DNA of 64,000 nucleotides from Diaporthe sp. PMI_573 (Eukaryota > Ascomycota > Sordariomycetes > Diaporthales > Diaporthaceae). The notes under the pieces were generated by a model, which worked only from the letters and a program-made list of their open reading frames with translations, ran no database searches and had not been told where the DNA came from. Below are positions 21,801-32,990 of this stretch, in pieces. The stretch lies in contig JAJTUP010000045.1 of the NCBI GenBank assembly GCA_021399435.1, forward strand, positions 186,001 through 250,000. The letters run 5' to 3'. A program made the translations under genes and the position numbers. Position 1 is the first letter of the stretch; the number at the start of each line of letters is the position of its first letter.

Positions 21801-22300
21801 TATACCGCCTTGTCCACTATTCCCCGCACAGCCTGTACCGCTTGCAGGCCTTCTTCGATTCCTTGTTTGATGGACGCTTGCTTCTGTGTCCGGTCCAGCC
21901 CTTCGTTGACCAACTGCTGCATTTGGTGCCATCTTGTCTCCCGAGTCCTTCCTATCTTATTTTCCGTCGGTCCGGAGGCAATAGGGCCCGAGTCGTTTCG
22001 ATCAAGTTCGGCTGATAGGATCCTCTCGTACGTTTCGACTAGTTTGATCTCGCTCGCTTTGAGCTCGTCGTAGGCCTGGTTCCAAAGTCGCTCCTGCAGA
22101 TTCGGCAGCGGTAAGTGTTCGGATTCTGTCGAGATGGGTGGGGAGAGCGTTGGCTGAGATGTCGGTCGAGTTGCTGGTTGGGACGCAGGCCCAGACGGTG
22201 TTGGCGAAGGTGTTGGTGGTGAAGGAGCGGAGGCGGGTTCTTTGGCCTGGAATAGCCTTCTCGTCTTGCATTTGGCTTTCTCGACCCAGGGGGACGGCAT
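18888..22300 (-). CDS. NLR-type receptor: NACHT_N, NACHT, WD40 (NWD family)
   Basis: Three exons join in frame: 22300-21749, 21682-19721, 19673-18888, giving 1099 aa. Intron 1 (66 nt) starts GTGTGT and has a GCTGAC branch; intron 2 (47 nt) starts GTGAGT with CCTAAC. Residues 1-70 are Pro/Ser/Thr-rich. Residues about 75-380 fit the NACHT_N domain. The NACHT follows, with P-loop GDPGKGKT near 397 and Walker B ILIIDALDE near 497. The winged-helix/helical part includes VVYFVHQSAKDYLL. The C-terminus has two WD40 repeats (about 912-995) ending KIWDVATGKCQQT. Related fungal proteins (HET-E/HNWD type) sense non-self and trigger incompatibility cell death. Here the effector domain would be the NACHT_N, and no HET, Goodbye or patatin domain is present. 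Two repeats are too few for a closed propeller. No stop or frameshift interrupts it. The start is ATG at 22300; a GTG two codons upstream is not used. Confidence 0.92.
19195..19450 (-). repeat. two 126-bp near-identical WD40-coding repeats
   Basis: Inside exon 3 of the NLR gene, two consecutive 126-bp units (42 codons each) differ at only about six positions. Changes fall in and near variable residues (DH versus DR, GGVRSVVIS versus GWVTSVVFS). Such high unit similarity is typical of fungal NLR recognition repeats that gain, lose and shuffle units. Confidence 0.9.
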
Positions 22301-22539
22301 TTTCACTTGGAAGAGGACCCTTGGTCTTGCTGCGCGATATGACGGTATCAGCGAGGTGACTTCTGCTTTCTTCGATGATTCAGGACGACAAACGGATTGT
22401 GTTGGATTGTGACCCTGTATGACGGCATTACAACTGCATCTGCGTAAACCTCTGATAGACCGATATCCTGACCTTAGTCAGATGGGGCGTGAGATGAGGT
22501 AAAAACCTCTCTCGAGGAAAAGAGGGGTCAGAGGCATCT

Positions 22540-22622
22540 TAGATCAATACAATCATCAGATTCAGGATCCACACCCTATTGAACACTAAGCCCGAGATCG
22601 AATGTGCCGTTACGTATCCAAC
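22540..22622 (+). repeat. direct repeat, copy 1 of 2
   Basis: Shares the blocks TAGATC.ATACAATCA, AGATTCAGGA and an identical GATCGAATGTGCCGTTACGT with positions 23431-23512, in the same order and strand. Suggests a small tandem-segment duplication or a dispersed short element. Confidence 0.75.
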
Positions 22623-23430
22623 AGATTGTCATACTGACGACATGGGAAACAACATCTTTGCGGGGTTTGAGTGCGGGGAGGCCTCAGCAGCTGAAATGGA
22701 CCCCTGTAGATAGGCGCAGAGAGTGAGACCAATAGGACTCCTGGCCATCCACCAGACGCGTTCAAGGGGGTTGTACCAAATAAGCAGCACTAGTTACTTA
22801 TCCACTTCCCCTGATCGGCATTGCCTCCCGCCAGCTATTCGATAATAAGCATAGCGGCCGCCAGTAGCATAGCAGTTGCCAGTCGTAAATGCGGGTTCAC
22901 CCGTTATCTCAGCGTTGATGTCCGCAATTGTGGCACCACATTGTGTATCTTGTATGTTCCTCTAGGCTACCAGCTCCGTGCGAAGTTGTGCATGGATAGC
23001 ATGCACCAACATGATATGGAGACTGCCCATGCGTATCTGGCCAGTGCTGCTAGTGTTTTGAACAAGGCCGCGCCATAGACCGGTTGCCATTTTAATTCGC
23101 TCGTGCCGCTGAGCCGTGATTCGCCCTATGTAGCCCCACACTTCTTCCTCAGTCGCTGCACGCAACCTCACTGAAACTAGACCTAGGGAAACGGCTCACA
23201 GCGCGCTTGCAAGAGATAAAGAAGCACGAGACGCGTTGCTTCCAAGGGCCACTTCGCGGCGAATACGTGATCACCGGCGCGCACGCGTCTAGAGGGGTAC
23301 GATCCACTTCAATTTTGGCGCCCATACCCCGCCGCGATCTAACCAGCCCTTCTCGACCATCCGCTTCCCGCCGGATCCCGAGTTCGTCGAGCGGACGGAC
23401 ATCTTACTCTGGCTGCGAGATCAAGCCACC

Positions 23431-23512
23431 TAGATCGATACAATCACAAGATTCAGGACCCTCACCCGATTGAGAAATGACCCCCTGATCGAATGTGCCG
23501 TTACGTATCCAA
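23431..23512 (+). repeat. direct repeat, copy 2 of 2
   Basis: Second copy of the block at 22540-22622, about 890 bp away. Internal positions differ by several substitutions, so the duplication is not recent. Confidence 0.75.
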
Positions 23513-24270
23513 CACACGGCACGGATCACTTGGAGCCAGAAATGGACCACGGATCGGATTTGGCTTATCAAGTTAGTACTGCAACTCAGGTAGATGTACT
23601 GTGGGGGCCTTGGCATGAGATGCCCCACGGAAGGGGCCATGGCCTGAGACGGTCCAAGGTTTCAGGTGATTTGGGAAGAAGAAAGACCAAGAAATGAGCG
23701 GGCCCCATGGAAAGACTACAAATATCATGAGATATGCTTTCACTGAGGCGGTTCAGTGAAGAAGAACAGGTGATGATCTGCGATATTGCAGTCAGTTCAG
23801 CTTGCATTTCTACCAGGCTTCCAGGCACAGGCGCCTAGGTGCCCACAGTGATCACCTCATCAGCAATCTATCGGTGTGGAATGGTCAATATTGCACTCAT
23901 CAGAATTCATGGTCGAATCGTCCAATGTGCGCTTCAACGCAGCCATCTACTCGAGTAATCGCAGGCCATAAATGTCTAGACCGGTGTTGAGGGTTGCACA
24001 CCACCTCAGGTGGTAGGGCGAGTGAGACAGAGATGACACCAGGACACGTCATGACCTTTTCGAGTCATACTCATACGCTCAAGGCTCATGCAGGATTGAA
24101 AGGAGTGGGCGGCAGATTGACGTGGCACGGTCGTCTTCCCAGACGAAGACGAAATCGAAAAACCTGAACTGCCGTGCAACGCTGCAACGAGCAGTTGGCA
24201 TGCGAGGACAAGGACTCACGTTTCTGTCATTGGAAACTTTGCCATGGCCTCAAGGGTAGACAGACGTAGG

Positions 24271-24828
24271 TTATGGTGAGCTGACAGATTGCATTGCCCG
24301 AGCCCACAGAGCATAACTGTCATTGATGAACGACCTGTGGCCCTCAGGATCTCCAGAATACTGCGCCTTGATACTATGTGCGGACTCAACAACCATACCA
24401 AATGCCTCATAGACTCCATCCCCAGACTTGGCCGAGCATTCCGCGAAAGAGCACCCGCGCTCCACAGCAAACGCCTCACCTGTTTCTCGTGATACACGCC
24501 TGCCTGCGCCATCTAAATCTGCCTTAAGTCCGAGTATCAAGAGATGAATCCCGCGTTGGCCGCTCTTCTGGTGCACGGAAATAGTGTCGTATAGGAGAGA
24601 GACTTCATCGAAGGAAGCCTGTGAGCAGATGTCATACGCCAGAATGACGCTGAAGAAATCGTGGTAAGCGCTTGTCGCATGAGACCATACTGAGTCACTC
24701 GCGGACATGAGGAGGAGTATGTTGTACAAGTTTTCGCCACAAAGATACCTCGGCATCTCATCCTCCATTGCAAACATGGCCTGACCTCTCCAAAGAAGAA
24801 GGGCAGAACAACGAATAAGGGAGATCAC
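24271..24828 (-). pseudogene. Ras-like small GTPase, lacking the P-loop
   Basis: 185 codons from ATG at 24828. The central part follows the Ras fold: hydrophobic strand FFSVILAYDICSQASFDEV (equivalent to the LLVYSI..SFEE region), then LLILGLKADLD in the position of the NKxD guanine-specificity motif, and CSFAECSAKSGDGVYEAF, the SAK motif. The usual GxxxxGKS P-loop and the DTAG motif are absent or unrecognisable (SASDSVWSH in the latter place), and the key Asn of NKxD is replaced by Leu (LKAD). There is no C-terminal CAAX or double cysteine. It is best read as an N-terminally truncated or strongly diverged copy, unlikely to bind GTP normally. An upstream exon was not found. Confidence 0.6.
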
Positions 24829-25529
24829 ACAGGAGATGTGCAGAATGGTGTTTATTTCTGGTTTACTTTTGCCTCGTCTGGTTCCTGTTTGTGTTAAAAC
24901 TGTATGAAATCTTTCTGTAGGATCTTGATCACACCCGCCTTTGTGTCCAGAGATCCGACGAATGAATAGGGAAGCATTGTGGCTGCCAGCCTATGTATGT
25001 CTGTGATGACTTGTTCAGTCTTCATCGGATGCGTCTCTCCGTCGCCATATATAAATATCGGGAGGTATGAGCTCATGAGCACCACTAAGGAAGTGATATG
25101 GTGTCCACGGGATAACATGTTCGCAGCCATATTTTCCTCGTCGATACTAGACCGAGACAGGGTTCGGCATCCACCCACCCACCCACTATGAGGGTCAAAG
25201 TGGGTGTGTGGATTACTAATGAAGCTATTTGCAAGTGGATGTACACCCATATTGCCAATATCGCGGTGGGTGTGCTACACGTGGGTGGGTATACGTTTAT
25301 TATGTAAGCAGCTGCGGTTGAAGCTATTCACACCTTGACCTCGCCGGCGCTGACCTCACCGGCGCTGACTTCCTCTGAATCCGAGCTTGACGTGCCATAC
25401 TCGCTATCTTCCGCCTCTGAGGCCTCCGAATCGACCTCGCTATCGCCTTCGAGCCACGATACAACGTCGGCCTGGGTCTCATCGCCTCTGTAGCCCTGCA
25501 GCGCCAGCGCCACGAGCGCCCGGCTCCGG
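24829..25529. other. intergenic with two unassigned minus-strand ORFs
   Basis: 25250-24894 (118 codons) and 25513-25328 (61 codons, very acidic, ending in a duplicated SAGEV) lack recognisable domains. A GT-rich patch with repeated GTGGGTG lies at 25170-25310, partly as inverted copies. No function assigned. Confidence 0.3.
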
Positions 25530-25977
25530 CCGGATTATGTGATTCGGTATGTGTCCGTATCTTGGCCGCAATCAAGGCCAGCATGGGGCCGAAGAGTCGC
25601 ATTTGATCTGGTAAGTTAGTCACCTGCCCCGTCGGGAGGCAAGCCCAACCCCGCCCAGCAGGACTCGTACCTGGTGGCGGAAGCAATCGGGATTCTCGGT
25701 TGCGCTAACGGCAGCTTCGCCTTGCAGTTATCAGGTTATGAACACCACCATCGGGTATCTCGAGCTTCCGCCGGCGCCGGCACCATTGTTGGCGAACTGG
25801 GGCTACTACACCCGGTACTCTCACCAGCGAGATCTGGCCATGATGTCCATCATCAACGGCATCGAGCTCAAGCCGGCAGAGTTTGGCGACCTTCTGCAGC
25901 GCGCGGGACTGCAGCTCAGCAAGAGTTGGGACTGCAGAAGCCAAGTCGGATTAGTTGAAGCAGTATTGCCTGAGTGA
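25530..25977 (+). pseudogene. C-terminal remnant of a SAM-dependent O-methyltransferase
   Basis: The upstream piece reads CVRILAAIKASMGPKSRI, a helix/strand typical of caffeate-type O-methyltransferases. A donor GTAAGT at 25611, branch GCTAAC at 25704 and acceptor TTGCAG at 25722-25727 define an intron. The next exon encodes NTTIGYLELPPAPAPLL, then RDLAMMSIINGIELKPAEF and LLQRAGLQLSKSW, ending in QVGLVEAVLPE, the usual C-terminus of the family. The frames of the two exons differ by one base just before the donor, consistent with loss of one T. The N-terminal two thirds, including the SAM-binding glycine motif and catalytic His, are missing. Confidence 0.6.
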
Positions 25978-26530
25978 GGGTGAGAGGGTCCGGAATTTTC
26001 GGCAATCAAGAAGCTTATTTTGATGTATCCACTTTTGTGCCGCAGCTAGTACCAGTGTTATCTCACCACTACCGATTTCATGACCTCGGGAACCTTTAGT
26101 TCCCCGCGGTGCGGTCCGCGGTGCGCCATTTTACGAGATGAGGTGGTTTACGAGATGAGGTGGTTCGCTTACCTACAAGGATTTTCCTGGTCGACCGGTC
26201 ATCCCCTTGTAGGTATTACAAACGGGTAGCAGATGAGCTGAACGAATTATGGTGCTCAAACGACTTCCGTAACAAGAAATTGGTAGTATACTGTGGTGCC
26301 CCCCATGAATTACTGTAACGAGCCAGCCGCCAGTACTGACGATGGAATTCGGAACCATATGGAGCTGACAGAGGATATCTACTCCTGATGGTGTTCTTCT
26401 TGATTGCTGTGACCTGGTGCTCAAGGGTTGTGGTGGAGTTGCGGAAGAAGTTTGCTACGCGGTGCGACATCTTTTCTGGAGGGTGGTGGTGGATCATCGC
26501 CTTCGCAGCAGTAACGAACGCCGTTTTGGA
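25978..26530. other. intergenic, no gene recognised
   Basis: Short ORFs only; a 15-bp direct repeat (ACGAGATGAGGTGGTT) occurs twice at 26133-26163. Confidence 0.4.
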
Positions 26531-26851
26531 ATGACCTCCGACAAAGATCAGTACGGTCCCACTGACCGCCAGGGCAAAAATTCGTCGCTGTGGGTCAAGA
26601 GAGCTCTGAGCAAGGCGGATGGCGGGCAGGTGGAGATGATGACGGACGAAGGGCTCGAGAAGCGCAACCTGGATCCAGACGCGATAGAGCAGTTCCGCAA
26701 GGAGCTGGAGCAGATCGCGGGAGACAATGCTTGGATACTCGAGGTGGTCGAGATACCGGGAGAGGCGCCAGAGATACGGGGCATTGTGGACGACGGGGAA
26801 GGAGACGGAGGCGAGGGAAGCGAAGAGAAGTTCTTCAAGGAGGAACTATGA
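26531..26851 (+). CDS. hypothetical small acidic protein, 106 aa
   Basis: ATG at 26531 (MTSDKDQYGPTD) to TGA at 26851. Hydrophilic with a helical centre (DAIEQFRKELEQIAGDNAWILEVVEI) and a Gly/Asp/Glu-rich tail. GC content and codon use are like the well-preserved genes to the right and unlike the decayed region to the left. No signal peptide, no membrane segment, one exon. Family not recognised. Confidence 0.5.
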   Translation: MTSDKDQYGPTDRQGKNSSLWVKRALSKADGGQVEMMTDEGLEKRNLDPDAIEQFRKELEQIAGDNAWILEVVEIPGEAPEIRGIVDDGEGDGGEGSEEKFFKEEL

Positions 26852-28698
26852 GGCCTGGATGTAGAACACAGTCCAGCACAGTACAATACAGCAACAGCGG
26901 CAGCACAGGATTTATCATGCCATTGTCGGAAATAAAACAAGGCCGGTCTGTCTGCACCTGTGCAGGTGCGGCCGAGCCAAGCCAGACAAGTCAAATCAGA
27001 CGGCCTAAGCAGCCCAGATGCCCTGGGGCAGGCGGGGCGGGACGGAGTGAAGACTCCTGAGGCGAAGGCCTGCACGCTGCCATCATGACGCCCTGGACGC
27101 ATGGCACTACCAATCAAGCTTTCTGCAAGCGGAGCCAGCATGTTACGTGGTTTGATGCCGTGAGGTCTTGCGGCTGAAGGTCAGGGGCCAGGGGTGGAGC
27201 CCGGATAGGTCTCTTGTCAGGGGGGCTCGAGCCACCGCAAGATCCATTCTGGCTGTCTGGTCGATCTCGTCTGCCCTGTCGTGCCTGTCAGGACCTCCTG
27301 GCCGACGGGGGTGTTTTGTCTGGTTCCCTCGGTGGCACCCTCTGAGTGGGACAGGTGGACTCGTTCCTGTGGCCCATCAGAGGTCGAGAAAAAAGCTCCT
27401 GAGTGCTGGCAGATGCAGGGCAGACGGGCGGCTCGCAGCAGCCCTTGTGGGGACTACATAGTAGAATAGCCAGATGCGACATGGTACTGCAATAGCGTTA
27501 CCGTACCGTGCATATATGGGCATATGATGATGGCGATATGTTGTATTTCTTCGTGGAACGATGGCCCCGTACCGGGTGTTGGCCTTCCCCTCGCCCTCCC
27601 TGCCTCAAATCTCTCAAGTCTGGGCGGGCACAAGCGGCACCAGCGTGGCATCACCTGATGGATGACGAGCACCCGTCACCGGGAAAAAGAGTTTTTCACC
27701 TTGTTGGAAAACACCACACAGGAGGGCAGGCCGAGCAGGGACGGACGCTAGCCTAGCTCGCAAGCTGTTTGCAGGAGTCGGATGCGACGCGATCCTTGGC
27801 TTTCCCCGCATTTATCTGCAGCAGGGCACGGCCAGAGTCCGCAACGCAACGCGGCGCAAACGCAGGCGCAGGGAGGAGACGGCCTCGGCGGCGGCGAGGT
27901 TGTTTGGCCAGATTCCCGGCTTATTTTAGCACTTGGAGGGGGGGGGGTCAGGAGGCAAGGTATCGCAGGGCATGGCAGGGCAAGAAAAGAGATTGCAGTA
28001 GTCAAGACATACAGACAGACAGTCAGTCAGTCAATTAGAGGAGAGCCGTGGATAGGAGTGTGTTTTGTTTGGAGAAGAGACTGGGAATGTGATAGGTGGT
28101 GGTGGTGGCGGCGGTGGTATTATTGGTAGTAAGTTAGTACCTAGGTAGTGAGTAGTAGTATAGTAGTAGTAGGAGGAGGAGGACGCAACCCCTCTAAAGC
28201 CTGTCTAGATCTACTCTTACTACAGCCCGCACGCCTGCAGCTCTCTCATTGCGGTTTGCCGTCCATCGCCCACTCACCTCTACCTGGGTAAACGCCGATC
28301 GTCCAGCCAGCCAAGGCAGAGTCAGTGCGTGGCCTCGACGGCTGACCTGCTGCTGCTGTCTTCTCTTAACTGAACTCAATCGGTCCCGGCCCCGACCTGT
28401 CCGCCCTGCTGCCCGTCCGCCATCGCTTCTCTCGCTGAAGACTCGCAACCTTTCTCGTGCCCCTCGCGGAGCCTCACTCACCCAGTCTCCCTCGCTCGTC
28501 CACCAGAAACCATCCCGTCGCTTGTTGACCCGGCCCGCCCTACTGGCTATCATTATGTCGAGTTTGTTCTGAGCGGATCCCCCTGCAATCCCGCCACCCC
28601 CCGGACATTAGTCACCCTTTACGGATCACGGAATCACGGGTCACGGCACGCCTGCCCGCCCCTCCCCTCCCCTCCCCCCTCTGATTCCGCCCCCCAGG
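26852..28698 (+). promoter_or_regulatory. long upstream region and probable 5' leader of the Zn2Cys6 gene
   Basis: No gene recognised in 1.8 kb. It holds simple-sequence tracts: G9 near 27940, (GGT)n and (AGT/AGG)n at 28094-28185, and a long pyrimidine-rich, CT-dominated stretch from about 28400 to 28695 directly before the ATG. CT-rich leaders are usual around fungal transcription starts. Exact start site, TATA box and regulator sites were not identified. Confidence 0.4.
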
Positions 28699-31600
28699 AT
28701 GAAGACCGAAGACGACACTTCCGACTTCGTATCTGCCGTGCCTCCCGCCCCAGCCCCCGAGCCCGACTCCGCCGCCGCCGGCCCTGCTGCCGACTCAGAT
28801 CCTGCCGCCACCCCAGCCCCGACCACCACCGGTTCCTCCGCCTCGCCTACCAAGGCCTCCCAGTCCAAGCGGACCGTCTGTGACCACTGCAGGAGACGAC
28901 GTACGTGTGCCCTTGTCCTGCCTATGCCTCTCGTCACGCCGCCCTCATCCCCCCCCTTCTCTCTGTTGCTCCTTGAACCCCCCGCCCCCCAAACGTGTTT
29001 CTGTCACTGTGTTGTCCCGAAGGAGCCTCTCACCAAGCCAACGGGTCTCACCGTGTCTTCTCACACCCTGCCTCAATCACAAAGCCGGGTCATACCATGC
29101 TGACAGCCCTCACTCAGGAATTCGTTGCGATGGGCAGCTTCCGTGCCAGCAGTGTCTTAATGCCAGCCTGACTTGCAAGCGGGACCATGTTCCCAGGAAG
29201 CGTGGCCCCAAGAGGGGTCACGGTCGTGTCATGTGCGTTGCCCTCATCCCATATGTTCATGTCTGATCTGCCGTGTGAGACCTGCAACTGCAAGACCGCC
29301 TGGGCAATCTTTGGTACGGCGGTGCGCTTCAAGACGCTATCCCCTGGACTTGGGGTATCCGCTGTCAGGGACGACGCTGACTGACCTGTCTAGCAATGAG
29401 CTGAGAGCACGGGAGGGGGAGAGGGAGAGCAGGGACAACAGCTTGGAGCCCGAAAACCCATCGGCCCGCGTCGCCTACAACTCTACAGCGCTACCTCAGG
29501 ATGTCTCATGGCGGAACAACGCCTCAGATCCTCGCAATGGGCCAGAACCGAGGAGCATCTTCACGTCCGACCAGCACCAGCCTCTCCACCGGCCCTTCCT
29601 CCACCTTATCCCGCAGTGTGTCGATCTCTACTATGAACACATCTATCCCATCATGCCGGTCCTCTACATGCCGGCCATTCGTTCCATGATGGCGAGGCAG
29701 ATGACACCGTCCGAAAAGAACCTCATCTTCGCCCTGTGCGCTCTGGTAAGCATGCACATGTCGGGCAAGAGCCTCAGTTTCGACGGCCCGGCATCGTGGG
29801 AAGACGCAGGCCGCTTTTTCCTGGACGAGTGCGTGTCCAACCGGCAGTCCTATGATTTCATGGAGGATGCCTCACTGAATGCCGTTATATCCTCGTTTTG
29901 GCTGTCGACGTCCTTCTTTGAGATAAATCAGAACCGGAAGTCCTGGCTGTATTTGAGAGAAGCACTCACCCTGGCTCAGGACATGGGCCTTCACGATGAT
30001 TCAACATACGTTAGCTTAACCCCTCAGGAGGCCCTGCGCCGGCAGCGGGTTTTCTGGATATTATTTGTCACGGAAAGGTTGGTCACCAAAACTGCTCTCG
30101 TGACGAGATTGTTGTCTCTAACATCATGCTCAGGTCTTTCGCCATTCTACGCAACAAACCCATCACGTTCAAAAAGACACCAATGCTACCCACGACGCGT
30201 CACTCATACGAGTCCCCAGATATCCATGCTGGCTTCCTGCAGCTAGTTTCGTCCTACACCCCTCTGGATGAGTCCTTCGTATCGGCCTGGAACGAGGGCT
30301 CTGATCCTCGGGTCAGTGCGACAACGTACCTCGCCCTCCAGAACGTTCTGGCCCAGCCTCCCTCGTTTCTTCAGCGGTCTCGTGCCACCACGCCGTCCTC
30401 AGACTCGGCGCCGATCTTTTCTACCCCGGTTACAGTAGCACCATCAGTCTCGGGCTCGAACGACGATGCCGACGAGGAGATCATACTGTCCGAGCCGACT
30501 GCTATTCAGAAGGCCGACCTTCTCGTCACCCAGCAGTGGCTGAGGCTCATCGTCTGGCAGGCCTCGTTTCGCCAGAGCCTGCTGAGCTGGACGGCCCCAC
30601 ACGAGAGCATGCATTTCGCCTTCCCCCTGGCGATCGCGCGCTCGACAGCTGCCGTCCTGCAGAGCCTCCCCAGCAGCGCCGTCGAGGTACACGGCATGGG
30701 GATATTCGAAAAGATCTTCGAGATTGGGACCTGGTGCATGAACGTGCTTGGTGCGGTCGACCGCGCCAGTGCCGCTGGGACCCCAATCAGCGGACTTGGC
30801 TCGCTGGGTGGTGGCTTCATGGGCATGGACTTCCTGCCCGGTAATGGGGACCTTGGTGTTCTCGGAGTCAGTAGGAAAGGCGCCGCCATCGACCCGCTCG
30901 AGTTTTTCGTGCGCACGCTCAGTGCGACGCCAAACAGCAGGACGCAGTTTGCCGAGAGGCTGCTGATGTTTGCCCAGGAACGGCCCGGCGGGATGAGAAT
31001 GTCCTTGACACCGTCGCTCACATCGCCCATCCTCGGGCCCGAAAGCATGTCTCTGGCATGGCTGACGGGCTCAAACAGCGGGGGTCAACAAATGGGTGGT
31101 ATCCTCGGGGAGGTGGTCAAAGACGAGCAGGAGCCAGATCCCGATTCGGAAATGTACTCGCTAGGTGGCAACCTGAACGCCGGGCAGTCCACACCGTCGT
31201 ATCTCGGCGACCCGCTGCTCGATCCTAATAACGTCAGCGCCTTTAGCACCACCCTGAACAGTGTTGCTACGGGTCAACGCTCCATCCCGGCATCCATGCC
31301 CTCGCTGGCGACCTCGGTGCCGCTACCAAACTGGGCGAGTGACGCGAACGGGGATCCCCAGCAGGACTGGGAGTATGACCTGACCAGCCCGCTGGTAGAC
31401 AGTTTCAGCAACCATGTCTCGGCCTACAACAGTGGTACAGGGACCCCAATCGGGCCCTTCACCCCCGGTACCTTTTCGAGACAGGACCCGGCCGACAGCT
31501 TGTACCAGTACCAGCAAAGACAGCGCCACAATTCACGAGCGGGCTTAACAATGGCGGGAACTCCAGCAGCATCGGTATGGCCAACGAATAGGGTGGTGGG

Positions 31601-31715
31601 AATGGCGGAACTGCAAGTGGCGCTGCTTGAAGGCTTTTACTTGCAATTGAACAAGGGAACTTACCGAGGCGAAGGGCATAGAAATGGCAGGGGGGCTTCT
31701 CGAGCAATTTGGTGA
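28699..31715 (+). CDS. Zn(II)2Cys6 fungal transcription factor, 860 aa
   Basis: Exons 28699-28900, 29118-29232, 29394-30077 and 30134-31715 join in frame. The introns (217, 161 and 56 nt) have GTACGT, GTGCGT and GTTGGT donors, CTGAC/CTAAC branches and CAG/TAG acceptors. After a Pro/Ala-rich N-terminus the zinc cluster has Cys at 61, 64, 71, 77, 80 and 87 (CX2CX6CX5CX2CX6C), split by intron 1. It is followed by a basic RKRGPKRGHGR linker similar to AmyR/MalR-type regulators. A fungal_trans middle-homology domain spans roughly 140-330 (LYYEHIYPIMPVLYMPAI; LTLAQDMGL; RRQRVFWILFVTERSFAI). The long Ser/Gly/Pro-rich C-terminus probably carries the activation region. It should act in the nucleus as a DNA-binding regulator, possibly of carbohydrate use, but target genes are not shown. 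Near the end, another frame reads a natural-looking Gln/Ser/Gly-rich tail ending IGMANE at 31589, so the last 50 residues are uncertain. Confidence 0.9.
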
Positions 31716-32990
31716 GGAGGGATGTTTGTCGGCATATTCACTTGGTAAGGTGCGATTGCTTCTGCTACTTTGGAGTTGCTTGGATGATACCGGGGTGCAT
31801 TTAAGGTGCTATTAATTTCATTGGTGTGGTGCATCATGTGTTGATTTTGCTTCTCCCTATTGGTACATATGCATCTCAGGAGAGGGGTTTGGATATGGGA
31901 ACCCTGATCAGCCCGTTGAAGGAATGGTATTGGATTCATGGCCCGCGATCCTCTTCCATTTTGGCCCAGATCGTGAGCCCCGAGTGCCCCATGGCGCGCG
32001 CTCCAGGTAAAGTCCCCACCAGAGGACATCGTTTATGAATAAATCTCAGGGCAGTTTTCACCAAAAGCTTTTATTATACCGTGATACAAATGTCTCATCG
32101 CACCCCTTTGATCTTCTTTGCTCCCAAGGCGTTTTTTTTTCTTTCCTCCTCGATGGCCATAGTACGTCACATATGACCACTGGTATCCATACTACCTGTA
32201 TTCCCACGATTTCCAATGGTCATTCATTAATCGCACTGAAAAGGGACATCTGGATAAAGAGCAACACAAATATGGAATGTTCGCACTCAGATACTGTGCG
32301 GTGCATTGCATGTGAAAATTGAACTTGAGAGTACGTAGTTATTTCCAAAATAACCCGATGCTATTATCTATACAGTATACACACAGCACACACCCACACA
32401 CCCACACGCAACTAAACTGTCTTACAGGCCTGTTGAAAATTTTCATATTCTGTGCTTGAGGTCGAAAGACTAGGGTCATAGATATTTGTCTTTGCAAATT
32501 GGTAAACGCTCCACCGGGTTACCCTTGCGTTTTGGAGGTTGTGAAGAAATGTCAGCTTCAGGAATATGGAAATCCATGCAAGTGGAGGAACAGTTGAAAT
32601 ACGTTGGGCGCTTGACAGCTCGTTCCGTCATTGGATAAGCAGGTGTCCTGTTTTTCGGCTGGAGGTATCCTTCTACCTAGCTGGGACTACATCAACATCT
32701 AAAATCATGTATCGAGAACTTTCAACTCCTTTCACATGCGAGAGGTCCGTTCGAAGTGGGTCGGCGTGGCTGTAAGCAGTCACGTGTCGTTAGACCGGAA
32801 AATGTCAGCGTGATGCAGGCCTGGACTAAGATACTAGACTATCACTTTTTTAGCTTCATTCTCAGGCTCTTCTAAGCCCTTTGAGCGACCGATAGCGGCA
32901 CCTGCTTCTGTGTTCAGCCACTTATTGGCCACTGTCACAATAATCGACTCTACATTGAGCCGCCCTACTAGTCTATACCACAACTTGTCC
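31716..32990. other. intergenic; 3' UTR of the regulator and upstream region of the next gene
   Basis: No coherent ORF. A CA-rich microsatellite, (ACAC/CCAC)n, lies at about 32380-32410, and a T9 run near 32133. Confidence 0.5.

Larger units (their letters stand above)
22301..24270. other. intergenic upstream of the NLR; dispersed repeat pair
   Basis: Contains the presumed promoter of the NLR (22301 rightwards) and no convincing gene. An ORF at 22821-23078 (plus) ends with a coding-like helix (YQLRAKLCMDSMHQHDMETA) but lacks domain support. A direct repeat of about 80 bp occurs at 22540-22622 and 23431-23512. Confidence 0.45.

Noticed and set aside
25170..25310. Telomere-like GTGGGTG tract
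   Set aside because: The motif is irregular, occurs in both orientations and is not TTAGGG; it is internal.
25705..25944. Minus-strand ORF over the O-methyltransferase exon
   Set aside because: It is antisense to a recognisable plus-strand exon with a good intron; treated as a shadow.
25324..26000. Secondary-metabolite gene cluster
   Set aside because: Only one broken O-methyltransferase; no backbone synthase, P450 or transporter nearby. The Zn2Cys6 gene is 3 kb away and resembles carbohydrate regulators.
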